Source: Fredinandcohnia onubensis (GTDB taxonomy: Bacteria > Bacillota > Bacilli > Bacillales > Bacillaceae_L). From it: DNA of 64,000 bases. The DNA lies in contig NZ_NSEA01000013.1 in the NCBI RefSeq assembly GCF_002734285.1, positions 99,601-163,600 on the forward strand, in the 5' to 3' direction. Of the stretch, positions 9,300-16,832 are shown piece by piece (the stretch's first letter is position 1; the number at the start of each line of letters is the position of its first letter). A model generated the notes under the pieces. It saw only the letters and a program-made list of their open reading frames with translations, did not search any database and had not been told where the DNA came from. A program made the position numbers and the translations under genes.

Positions 9300-9340
9300 A
9301 AAAAAGAAGAACAAACCCCCGAAACAGAAGATTTGTTCTT
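9300..9340 (-). terminator. Intrinsic terminator of the LytTR gene
   Basis: AAGAACAAA and TTTGTTCTT form the stem, with a T-rich tail on the minus strand. It separates the regulator from the CoA-transferase, so the latter needs its own promoter. Confidence 0.75.
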
Positions 9341-9351
9341 TTTCTAGCGAA

Positions 9352-9996
9352 TTAGAAGCCTAGCAGTTTCCGAAAATAACTTGAATAGTTTTGACTAACT
9401 GGGACACGGGCACCGTTTTTCATTTCTAAGACAAATGTGGAATGAGTATCAGGATGGATTTCCTTGATTTGATTCACATTCACGATAAATGAACGGTGGC
9501 AGCGAATAAAAGAGTCCTTTGGCAACGTGTATTCAAATTCCTGAAGTGAATATTTATGTGTCCCCGAAAAACCTTTTGTGTACACATGTGTTTTTTTATC
9601 CTTTGCCTCAAGGTATAGCACATCTGAGAACGGGATGGGAATCCAGCCATCTGGAGACTTTACGGTTACCACCGATTTTCCATCTGTTAATGCTGGGTAG
9701 ATTGCCGTTACGCAACCTTCCAATTGGTCCTCATGAAAAAAAGGTACGGCCATGCCATGATAAGGAATGCCGAATACGTCACGATTAATAAATTCAGAAG
9801 CCTTTTGTCTTGACGTAATGGCTTTATACGCGATGGTACCCTCTTTTACTTCATCACCTGGTTTAATTTTTAAATCAATTCGTTTACTTGGTCGATAATA
9901 AAGGTATTCTTTTGTATTTGAGACAGCAATTGATATCTCGTCGGAGAACAATTCCCCAATCACATCTAAGAGTGAGCCAATTGTTATATCCTTCAC
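9352..9996 (-). CDS. LytTR-family transcriptional regulator
   Basis: A 214-residue DNA-binding protein. Residues 1-110 form a PAS/GAF-sized sensor part, with the segment SNTKEYLYYRPSKRIDLKIKPG. Residues of about 112-214 form a LytTR domain with IPFSDVLYLEAKDKKTHVYT, the FIRCHRSFIVNVNQI core and the C-terminal VPVSQNYSSYFRKLL. There is no receiver domain, so it is not a classical response regulator. Start is GTG, after AAAGGATG. Its position directly upstream of the CoA-transferase suggests it controls that gene in response to a small ligand; this is inference. Confidence 0.88.
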   Translation of the reverse strand: MKDITIGSLLDVIGELFSDEISIAVSNTKEYLYYRPSKRIDLKIKPGDEVKEGTIAYKAITSRQKASEFINRDVFGIPYHGMAVPFFHEDQLEGCVTAIYPALTDGKSVVTVKSPDGWIPIPFSDVLYLEAKDKKTHVYTKGFSGTHKYSLQEFEYTLPKDSFIRCHRSFIVNVNQIKEIHPDTHSTFVLEMKNGARVPVSQNYSSYFRKLLGF

Positions 9997-10159
9997 ACGT
10001 CAACATCCTTTGTTGTAGAAATCTAGTATCCTCTTCTATTTTACAAGTAATTCATAGATAAAACATCATCCTTCACAAAAAATCATCATGTGCGTTTAAA
10101 ATGGCTTTTAGTTGTGTATGAAGTATAATGTTGGTAATCACGTTTTAGGAGGAATACAT

Positions 10160-10636
10160 ATGTACCATACACTTGAAGAATTTTTACAAGATTGGAATTA
10201 TGAAGGTAGTGCCACTCAAAAAATCCTAGACGCTTTAACAGATGAGTCATTATCACAGTCCGTTGCAGCTGGTCACCGTACATTAGGTGAACTTGCATGG
10301 CATGTTGTGACTTCCGTTCATCAAATTATTTCACAAACTGGACTCCAGTTTGAAGGTGCGGCTGGTGAAGCAGTCCCAGCATCAGCCAAGGAAATGGCCG
10401 ATAGCTACCGTATAACAAGTGAAAACTTAGTCTCTGCGATTAAAGAACAATGGAACGATGCAACATTGAAGGAAATAAAAGAAATGTTTGGTCAACCAAT
10501 GCCTGTTGCCGTTATACTTGGCATGACGAATACCCACCAAATTCATCATCGCGGACAAATGACAATCCTAATGCGTCAAGCTGGATTAAAAGTCCCTGGA
10601 GTTTACGGTCCATCTAAGGAAGAGTGGGGCGCATAA
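10160..10636 (+). CDS. DinB-superfamily putative metal-dependent enzyme
   Basis: A 158-residue four-helix-bundle protein of the DinB/YfiT fold. The metal-binding histidine triad is visible: H47 in ELAWHVVTS, then H126 and H130 in THQIHHRGQM. Related proteins are thiol-S-transferases or unknown. The ATG is set by TAGGAGG. The gene is monocistronic, with a strong terminator after it. DNA-damage control, as for dinB itself, is not supported by a LexA box here. Confidence 0.85.
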   Translation: MYHTLEEFLQDWNYEGSATQKILDALTDESLSQSVAAGHRTLGELAWHVVTSVHQIISQTGLQFEGAAGEAVPASAKEMADSYRITSENLVSAIKEQWNDATLKEIKEMFGQPMPVAVILGMTNTHQIHHRGQMTILMRQAGLKVPGVYGPSKEEWGA

Positions 10637-10652
10637 TTTAAACATAAGTTTG

Positions 10653-10680
10653 GCCACTAGGGTACCCTAGTGGCTTTTTA
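10653..10680 (+). terminator. Intrinsic terminator
   Basis: GCCACTAGGG / CCCTAGTGGC is a perfect 10-bp stem with a two-base loop, followed by TTTTTA. Confidence 0.85.
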
Positions 10681-10699
10681 GAATTGATCTGCTCTGGTT

Positions 10700-11040
10700 G
10701 ATTCGTACTAAGTGAGTTTAGGGTGATCAGGGTCCAGGTTTCAGGATGCTTTTGGTGTTCTAAGCATCTTAGAGTGATAACACATTCCAGTTATTAGGAT
10801 GTTGATGACACTCTAAACCTTTTGGAGTGATATCAAGTTCCAGTTTCTAGGATTTTGATGGTAATCTAAGCCTCTCAGAGCAACACCACTTACCAGTTTC
10901 TAGGCTGTTGGTGGTACTCTAAACCTTTTGGAGTGACATCAATTTCCAGTTCCTAGGATGTTGATAGTACTCTAAGCCTCTCAGAGCAACATCACTTACC
11001 AATTTCTAGGATATTGACTGTACTCTAGCCTCTTTGAAAT
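10700..11040. repeat. 53-bp imperfect tandem repeat array, five full units
   Basis: The anchor TCTA recurs at 10759, 10812, 10865, 10918, 10971 and 11024, always 53 bases apart, with partial units at both ends. Units alternate between a form with CCTTTTGGAGTG and a form with CCTCTCAGAGCA, giving a 106-bp higher-order period. Each unit has a short inverted repeat (CTCTAA...TTGGAG or CTCT...AGAG) and a conserved CCAGTTTCTAGG block. There is no open frame. This and the next entry fill the gene-free stretch 10681-11300. Confidence 0.9.
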
Positions 11041-11103
11041 GCACCGCTTCTCCGATATTCCTCTAACAAGCGTAAAACCCCACTCTAGTTGACATAATCT
11101 TTT

Positions 11104-11288
11104 TCAAACAAACGTTTGTTTAGCGGTCTATCCTTTGGGGCACATGGGGGTTCATTTTCAATCAAACGTTTGTTTGAATTTTTGCTTACAGAATTTCCAG
11201 AAACTACAAATGCTCCCCTCAAACGCTCGTTTAACTTACATCCCTTGGCACACAAGGGTTTCCGTCTTCAATCAAATGTTTGTTTGAA
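11104..11288. repeat. Four phased palindromes of the AAACGTTTG type
   Basis: The palindromes are a perfect 16-mer AAACAAACGTTTGTTT (11106-11121), TTCAA-N-CAAACGTTTG-N-TTGAA (11157-11178), a diverged AAACGCTCGTTT (11221-11232) and TTCAA-N-CAAATGTTTG-N-TTGAA (11267-11288). Their centres are about 54, 59 and 51 bases apart. A CCCTTG...CAAGGG hairpin lies between the last two. Two more copies lie at 12907-12982, on the far side of the permease and thioesterase genes. They could be operators of a dimeric regulator or intergenic repeats. Confidence 0.75.
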
Positions 11289-11300
11289 TTCTTCTTTTTG

Positions 11301-12356
11301 TTATGCGGCTACTTTTTCCCTTCTCGTAAACATCCATTTTAAAAAGCTCGGTACGATTAAAATTATGAACAAAAGTCGAATTAGTTGTAATGAACTCACT
11401 ACTGCTGGATCTGCACCGATTGCGGTCGCAGTTAATACCATTTCAACCAAACCACCTGGTGAAAAGCTCAGTAAAGCAGTTGGTACATCTAAATCTGAAA
11501 TTATGGCAAATAGATAGCCAAAGCCAAATGAGAATACGAGTAATAACAACGTGAGAATAAAGTAAACTCCACAATATTTTCCACCAATCTTTAAATCTCT
11601 TAGATTGATATTATTTCCCATTCTCATCCCAACCGTGATTTGGGCAAGAATTAATAACCATGATGGAATAGGTGGTAACCCTACTCCCACTACACCAAGT
11701 AAAACCGTAACTGCAAGTGGACCAATTACATACGCCGCTGGGAGCTTATTTCGAAGGAGCCACCCCGCTAAGAACGCTACACTGAACCATAAATATGCAT
11801 AAGCAGGTACACTGCTTAGATTTTTCGTGACCTCATATGGATTTCCAACACTTGCTATGAACCAATGTGTCACAATAAACGGAACCATGAACACAACCGT
11901 TAACAAGCGAACCGTTTGAAAAATCGTTACCATTGCAGAATTTGCTTTTAACGAATGACTCGCGGCAACCATTTCGGATAGTCCCCCAGGAATCGAGCCG
12001 AACACACTTGTCATCGGATCAATTTTAATAAACCGGGTTACAAAAATACTGTTTACTACGCTAACCGTCAAAAGTAATATCGTCATTATTAAAAACGGGA
12101 TAATATAGGGATAGACCGTAATAAAGGTTTCTTTAGTAAACGACAATCCGAAGTAGATTCCTAGTGTTGCGAGTCCAATATTGTACAAGCGTGCCGACAC
12201 AACCATTGTTCGATGTGTAATGGCTTTGTATAAAATCATGAATGTCATCGGTCCAAGTATCCACGGAATCGGAAAGTGTAATAAATAGAACACCATCCCC
12301 CCCGCGCCTGCTATAATATAGGACTCTATTAAGCCTTTCTGCTGTGAAAATTTCAT
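11301..12356 (-). CDS. AbrB-family (putative regulator/ammonia monooxygenase-like) membrane protein
   Basis: A 351-residue protein with about ten helices in two homologous halves. Each half has the repeat landmarks WILGP(M)TF...GMRMG-like and FGSIPGGLSEMVAASHSL (first half) and LSFSPGGLVEMVLTATAIGADPAVVSSLQ (second half). This is the AbrB duplicated membrane domain, unrelated to the AbrB transition-state regulator. Transport function is assumed and the substrate is unknown. ATG at 12356 is set by AAAGGAGAAAGG; longer frames would run into the divergent thioesterase gene. Phased palindromes flank the pair. Confidence 0.85.
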   Translation of the reverse strand: MKFSQQKGLIESYIIAGAGGMVFYLLHFPIPWILGPMTFMILYKAITHRTMVVSARLYNIGLATLGIYFGLSFTKETFITVYPYIIPFLIMTILLLTVSVVNSIFVTRFIKIDPMTSVFGSIPGGLSEMVAASHSLKANSAMVTIFQTVRLLTVVFMVPFIVTHWFIASVGNPYEVTKNLSSVPAYAYLWFSVAFLAGWLLRNKLPAAYVIGPLAVTVLLGVVGVGLPPIPSWLLILAQITVGMRMGNNINLRDLKIGGKYCGVYFILTLLLLVFSFGFGYLFAIISDLDVPTALLSFSPGGLVEMVLTATAIGADPAVVSSLQLIRLLFIILIVPSFLKWMFTRREKVAA

Positions 12357-12452
12357 ATATATACGACCTTTCTCCTTTATCATTCTTCTATTATAATATG
12401 CAGGAAAAATTCCCTCTTTGCAGAATATACTTTGTAAAAAGGAGGGAACAGC

Positions 12453-12872
12453 TTGGAAAACTTTCATTTTTCACATACGATCCGTGTGAGGTATTCTGAA
12501 ATCGATGGTCAAAAAATTGTTTTTAACGCGCATTATCTTACATATATAGATATCGGCTTCACTGAATACATGCGTGAAATACTTGGGCCTGATTGGCTTA
12601 CGAATCAACACTCTTCCCAATTTGAACCAGTTCTTGTGAAAAGTACCGTTGAGTACAAAAAACCTGCATTATTAGATGATCTCATCACTATTTATGTTCG
12701 AGTAAAAAAATTGGGTACTTCCAGCCTCACCCTTGAGAGTATCATAACACGAGATAACGAAATCTTAGTTGAAGCCGAAACCATTCAAGTAAATTACAAC
12801 AATATTACAAAATCATCTACACCTATACCTGATGACATTAAACATAGAATACAGGAATTAGAAGCTTTATAG
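12453..12872 (+). CDS. 4HBT-type acyl-CoA thioesterase
   Basis: A 139-residue hot-dog fold protein. It shows the 4HBT landmarks: RVRYSEIDGQKIVFNAHYLTYID with the catalytic-type Asp near residue 17, and the later STVEYKKPALLDDLITIYVRV strand. It would hydrolyse a short or aromatic acyl-CoA in the cytosol. Start is TTG, 7 bases after AAGGAGGG. It is divergent from the AbrB-type permease with a 96-bp shared promoter region. A pair of palindromes follows the stop. Confidence 0.85.
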   Translation: MENFHFSHTIRVRYSEIDGQKIVFNAHYLTYIDIGFTEYMREILGPDWLTNQHSSQFEPVLVKSTVEYKKPALLDDLITIYVRVKKLGTSSLTLESIITRDNEILVEAETIQVNYNNITKSSTPIPDDIKHRIQELEAL

Positions 12873-12906
12873 CATAAAATGAAGGCGCTAGTCGACACCT
12901 TATTTT

Positions 12907-12982
12907 TCAATCAAATGTTTGTTTAGCGCCTGTCTCTCCTTTTTTTAAGAGGTTTCCACATTCAATCAAACGATTGTTTGAA
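12907..12982. repeat. Two phased palindromes, third composite copy
   Basis: A TTCAATCAAATGTTTG-type copy (12907-12928) and TTCAA-TCAAACGATTGT-TTGAA (12961-12982) have centres 54 bases apart. They belong to the same family as 11104-11288. Confidence 0.75.
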
Positions 12983-13281
12983 AAAGCAATGAAATACTTC
13001 AATCACGTTACGACTCCCTATAATCTCCTCATAGGCACGAGGCCCTTTCAAATCCTACTTTAGTAGGAATAATATTCCGCTTATATTACAAATATATTTC
13101 GACATTGACATATTTGCTCTTTTACGAAACCTTGATTCTAATAGGTTTTGAAACATTACAATATTAACAATATGTAACAATTTCGCGACAAATGGAGAAT
13201 TTTATAGAAACTTATGATAATATGGTAGAGTAAAAGACTCGGATACAGACTAAGTAGATTAGTAAGAAAGTAGGAATTATC
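12983..13281 (+). promoter_or_regulatory. Leader and promoter region of the NlpC/P60 hydrolase gene
   Basis: The stretch is AT-rich and holds no gene. A likely -10 (TATGAT followed by AATATGG, about 13216-13226) lies about 60 bases before the TTG start. Several TGTWA/TWACA-like half sites are present, but not in the 5-base spacing of a standard WalR box, so WalR control is only a possibility. Confidence 0.4.
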
Positions 13282-14424
13282 TTGAAAAAGACACTCGTAA
13301 CCTTAAGTGCCACTTTAATGATAAGTGCCTTTTCTCCATATGTAATATCAACTAGTGCAGAAACAATGAGTTCACTTCAAACTGAGCTTTCTGATACAAA
13401 AAAAGCATTAGCAGAATTAAATGCTCAAATTGCAAAGGTTGACCAAGCGATTGAAGATAACCGTAAAATGATCGCTCAAACAGAAGCAGAAATTAAGAAA
13501 ACAGAAGAACAAGTTAAAACTCTTGAAGCTGAGATTGAACAACTTGAAAAAGAAATTGAAGCTCGTAATGAAATTTTAAAAGAACGTGCCCGCATGATGC
13601 AACAATCTGGTGGAACGATTAGTTACCTAGATGTTATTTTCGGTGCACAAAGCTTTTCTGATTTTATTAACCGTGTGAGTGCAGTCTCTACCATTATGCA
13701 AGCTGACCAAGAAATAATTGATGAACAAGCGAAAGCAATCAATCTGGTTGAAGAAAAGCAAGCTAAGATTCAGGAGACTCTAACTGCATTAACAAACGAA
13801 AAAGAAGAATTGGTAGCCATGCAAGGTCAAATTGAAGACCAAAAAGCTCAAAATGATGCATTAAAGGCTGCATTACAATCAAAAGAACAAAAAACTTTAG
13901 CGGACATTGAAGACCTTCGTGCTAGTATGATTACTGCAACACCTGCAGTTAGCACTACTGTTTCATCTAGTTCAGCTCCAACAACATCTAATACTACTGC
14001 TACTGCTTCAGTCCCTACCTCTACACCAAAGGTTACGGGTTCAATCAGCACAGTAATAAATGCAGGATATAAATACATAGGAAACTCCGTCTATGTATTT
14101 GGTGGCGGAAGAAGTGCTTATGATATTGCAAATGGCCGATTCGATTGCTCTGGATTTGTACACTGGGCATTCGCACAAGCTGGTGTAAGTGTTGGTTCCA
14201 GTACTAGTGTATTAAGAAATCAAGGTACCGCTGTATCAGTTAGTAACATGAAACCTGGCGATTTAGTATTCTTTGACACCTATAAAAAAGATGGACATGT
14301 TGGAATTTATATGGGTGGCGGTAAATTTATCGGCTCACAAAGCTCTACCGGTGTTGGTATTGCTGATATGACAAGCGGCTATTGGAAAAACCATTTTAAA
14401 GGGCACGTAAGACGAGTTATGTAA
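13282..14424 (+). CDS. CwlO-like secreted D,L-endopeptidase (coiled coil + NlpC/P60)
   Basis: A 380-residue cell wall hydrolase. Residues 1-27 form a Sec signal peptide ending near STSAE. Residues 30-220 form a long coiled coil rich in Lys, Glu and Gln. A Ser/Thr-rich linker covers about 220-255. The NlpC/P60 domain covers about 258-380, with catalytic C289 in GRFDCSGFVHWAF and H339 in DGHVGIYMGGG. By analogy with B. subtilis CwlO it cuts the D-Glu-DAP bond in stem peptides, is held at the membrane by FtsEX through the coiled coil, and supports cell elongation. Start TTG. It is monocistronic. The architecture is clear; orthology to CwlO is likely but not proven. Confidence 0.93.
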   Translation: MKKTLVTLSATLMISAFSPYVISTSAETMSSLQTELSDTKKALAELNAQIAKVDQAIEDNRKMIAQTEAEIKKTEEQVKTLEAEIEQLEKEIEARNEILKERARMMQQSGGTISYLDVIFGAQSFSDFINRVSAVSTIMQADQEIIDEQAKAINLVEEKQAKIQETLTALTNEKEELVAMQGQIEDQKAQNDALKAALQSKEQKTLADIEDLRASMITATPAVSTTVSSSSAPTTSNTTATASVPTSTPKVTGSISTVINAGYKYIGNSVYVFGGGRSAYDIANGRFDCSGFVHWAFAQAGVSVGSSTSVLRNQGTAVSVSNMKPGDLVFFDTYKKDGHVGIYMGGGKFIGSQSSTGVGIADMTSGYWKNHFKGHVRRVM

Positions 14425-14441
14425 TGGACGAGCCCAAGACT

Positions 14442-14473
14442 AAAGCATCTTCATCTTTGAAGGTGCTTTTTTT
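14442..14473 (+). terminator. Intrinsic terminator
   Basis: AAGCATCTTC / GAAGGTGCTT stem with a following run of T. Confidence 0.85.
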
Positions 14474-14558
14474 GTGAAGAAAATGGGAAGATATTGTCCC
14501 TCACAAAAAATTTCTTTGACTCTCCCCCCGATTACTTTCAAATTGTTTTCATTTAATT

Positions 14559-14583
14559 TATGATAGGAAAGTAAGCTATCATA
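14559..14583 (+). promoter_or_regulatory. Inverted repeat overlapping the MFS gene promoter
   Basis: TATGATAG and CTATCATA form perfect 8-bp arms around 9 bases. The left arm doubles as a good -10 (TATGAT), and the right arm falls where transcription would begin, just before the RBS. This looks like an operator for a dimeric repressor, or a 5' hairpin. Confidence 0.5.
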
Positions 14584-14598
14584 CTGGAGTGACATACG

Positions 14599-15780
14599 TT
14601 GGATACAAAAAAAGCATTACCTATATTATTTGCAGTTATGTTTTTGGTTTATGTCGGGTTCGGGATCATTATTCCTGTCATACCCTTTTATGCAGAAGAT
14701 CTTGGTGCTTCACCTACTGAATTAGGATTACTCATGGCTGTTTATTCATTAATGCAATTCTTGTTTGCACCGATGTGGGGAAGAATTTCCGACCGTATTG
14801 GACGTAAGCCAGTTATTATGATTGGTATCTTTGGACTTGCGGTTTCATTCTTTCTCATGGCGTTATCGACAGAATTATGGATGTTGTTTGCAGCAAGAAT
14901 CATTGGTGGCTTTCTTTCAGCCGCAAATATGCCAACCGTAATGGCATATGCTGCCGATATTACCTCCGAGGAAGACCGTGGTAAAGGAATGGGCATCATT
15001 GGTGCATCTATTGGGCTAGGATTTATCTTTGGACCAGCAATTGGTGGTATTTTCTCAAAGACGGACTTACAAATGCCATTTTACATAGCTGGAACCTTGT
15101 CTTTACTTACCTTCTTCCTTGTCATGTTCATCCTTAAAGAATCTCTATCAAAAGAGCAGAGGCATCCGAAAGACCGAAAAAGAACGGGTCTGTTAAAAGC
15201 ACTTAACGGTCCTGAAAGTGTTCTGTTTTTCCTTTCTCTTTTTATCACTTTATCCCTATCAGGGCTTGAAGCTACGTTTGCTTATTTTGCGGCGGAAAAA
15301 GCTGGATTGGGGACGACTGAGCTCGGTTATATTTTTATGATTATGGGACTCGCTGGAGCGATTGTACAAGGTGGATTAGTGGGAAGGCTAACGAAACGGT
15401 TTGGTGAAGGTTTTGTCATCCAAATTGGAATATTCTTGTCAGCCGTAGGTTTTTTCCTTATTTTATTTACAAAGGATTTCGTGACAGCCGCGATTTATTT
15501 AACCATATTTGGAGTAGGAAATGGCATCATTCGTCCTGCAGTTTCGGCATTACTAACGAAGCGATCTAAGACGGGACATGGAAGCGTCACTGGGTTATTG
15601 TCCTCCTTCGATTCGCTTGGACGAATTCTTGGACCTATTTTAGGTGGTCTGCTTTATACAATTTCAATGGGATTACCCTATATATCAGGTATATTCCTAT
15701 CCGCTGTCGCTTTCATACTGTTTAGAATGTATACAGCAAAAACGAAGAAAATGCATACGGCACAAACGAACAAAGGGTAG
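14599..15780 (+). CDS. MFS drug-type efflux transporter (DHA1/TetA-like)
   Basis: A 393-residue 12-helix transporter. The cytoplasmic loop 2-3 motif is GRISDRIGRKPVIM, and helix 5 has the antiporter motif C region GASIGLGFIFGPAIGG. The second half has a weaker loop 8-9 copy (GRLTKRFGEGF). Proton-driven export of small hydrophobic compounds is expected from the family. Start TTG. It is monocistronic, with a possible operator in its promoter and a terminator overlapping its stop. Confidence 0.9.
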   Translation: MDTKKALPILFAVMFLVYVGFGIIIPVIPFYAEDLGASPTELGLLMAVYSLMQFLFAPMWGRISDRIGRKPVIMIGIFGLAVSFFLMALSTELWMLFAARIIGGFLSAANMPTVMAYAADITSEEDRGKGMGIIGASIGLGFIFGPAIGGIFSKTDLQMPFYIAGTLSLLTFFLVMFILKESLSKEQRHPKDRKRTGLLKALNGPESVLFFLSLFITLSLSGLEATFAYFAAEKAGLGTTELGYIFMIMGLAGAIVQGGLVGRLTKRFGEGFVIQIGIFLSAVGFFLILFTKDFVTAAIYLTIFGVGNGIIRPAVSALLTKRSKTGHGSVTGLLSSFDSLGRILGPILGGLLYTISMGLPYISGIFLSAVAFILFRMYTAKTKKMHTAQTNKG

Positions 15781-15803
15781 CAATCATGCTACCCTTTGTT
15801 TTC
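15769..15803 (+). terminator. Intrinsic terminator overlapping a stop codon
   Basis: AACAAAGGGTAGCA pairs with TGCTACCCTTTGTT and a T-rich tail follows. The TAG stop of the MFS gene is inside the left arm. Confidence 0.9.
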
Positions 15804-15821
15804 ACTTTATCATTAAATTGG

Positions 15822-15858
15822 AAAGAACCAATAGAACCGTCCCTATGGTCCCTGTCCA
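15822..15858. repeat. Dispersed GGGACA-type repeat, degenerate copy
   Basis: It contains CCGTCCCTATGGTCCCTGTCC-like sequence, the complement-rich end of the family described at 27480. Confidence 0.4.
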
Positions 15859-15860
15859 AC

Positions 15861-16799
15861 TTATATTCTATTTAGTGCCTCGCCAAGAAATTTTGCAAGC
15901 TCAAGCATTCCGTATTTTTCTGCTTTCGCTTCTGCATCGGAGTTGTAGTTGGTGTTTGTGTTAACATCATAGGTGAAGACTTCACCATCTGCATTTTTCA
16001 CAAACTCAATACCTGCTACATCAATGTTTACATCTTTCAAAAATGCTTCGTAACGCGCAATCTGTTCTGGGTCAACATCGTCGATAATTTCAAACTTAGG
16101 ACGTACTTCAACCTCTTCCCCAACTGGGCAAAACAAATCGCCAATTTGACATGCATCTGCAGGGCAAAGCTCAAATCCTTCTGACGTATCAACTCGTACA
16201 GAATATACATACTTACCACCAACAAATTCAGCTCTTGTAATATAGGATTCTGGTGATTGGATATACTCTTGGATGAGTGTAATCCCGTCGACTGGCTCTT
16301 CGAATGCAGGGCTATTTACGTATGCCTTCAAGGACTCAACAGTTTGGAATAATTGTACACCAAGTCCTTTACCTGCACGATTATGTTTTGTAATAAAAGG
16401 TACTGTTCCTAGCTTTTCAGCAGCTTCAATAATTTGCTCACGGCCCACTGCACCAATTGTTTTCGGAGTGCGTACCCCATTTTTTTCAAGCGCCGTGTAT
16501 TGCTTGATTTTACTCAACTCAAGACGAAGGGCATTACTACCATTTAAAACAGTGCGATTATGGAATTCGAGCCAATCTAAAATCCCGCCTGTTAATTCAG
16601 GAGCAAATCGGTGATCCCTTGTGTGCGAAGAAGCACTCATGCGGTTATAAAAAACACCCTCAGGTGGTTCTGCAGTTAAATCAATGACCCCTTTATCAAG
16701 ATGCCATGCCTCATATGGTAAATTTAACTCATCCAATCGTTTTGTTAAATGTGAAGTCCAATCATCATTTTCATGGATAATATATATTTTTTTAGACAT
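15861..16799 (-). CDS. ATP-grasp ligase, RimK-like
   Basis: A 312-residue cytosolic ligase. It has the ATP-grasp order: a pre-ATP-grasp N-domain (1-95), the central lysine-containing strands (VPFITKHNRAGKGLGVQLF, about 150-168), then TLIQEYIQSPESYITRAEFVGG, and the metal-binding end EVFTYDVNTNTNYN (about 280-293). RimK-type enzymes join an amino acid, often glutamate, to a carboxylate through an acyl phosphate. It is the last gene of the peptide-import operon, 33 bases after the M20 peptidase. Its acceptor is unknown; conjugation of an imported peptide or its breakdown product is inferred. Confidence 0.88.
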   Translation of the reverse strand: MSKKIYIIHENDDWTSHLTKRLDELNLPYEAWHLDKGVIDLTAEPPEGVFYNRMSASSHTRDHRFAPELTGGILDWLEFHNRTVLNGSNALRLELSKIKQYTALEKNGVRTPKTIGAVGREQIIEAAEKLGTVPFITKHNRAGKGLGVQLFQTVESLKAYVNSPAFEEPVDGITLIQEYIQSPESYITRAEFVGGKYVYSVRVDTSEGFELCPADACQIGDLFCPVGEEVEVRPKFEIIDDVDPEQIARYEAFLKDVNIDVAGIEFVKNADGEVFTYDVNTNTNYNSDAEAKAEKYGMLELAKFLGEALNRI

Positions 16800-16832
16800 A
16801 TAGAACGTCTCCCTTCGTATTACCTATTGGTC

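Noticed and set aside
13141-13185. WalR box before the CwlO-like gene
   Set aside because: TGTWA-type half sites exist, but their offsets are 9 and 10 bases, not the 11 needed for the TGTWAH-N5-TGTWAH pattern.
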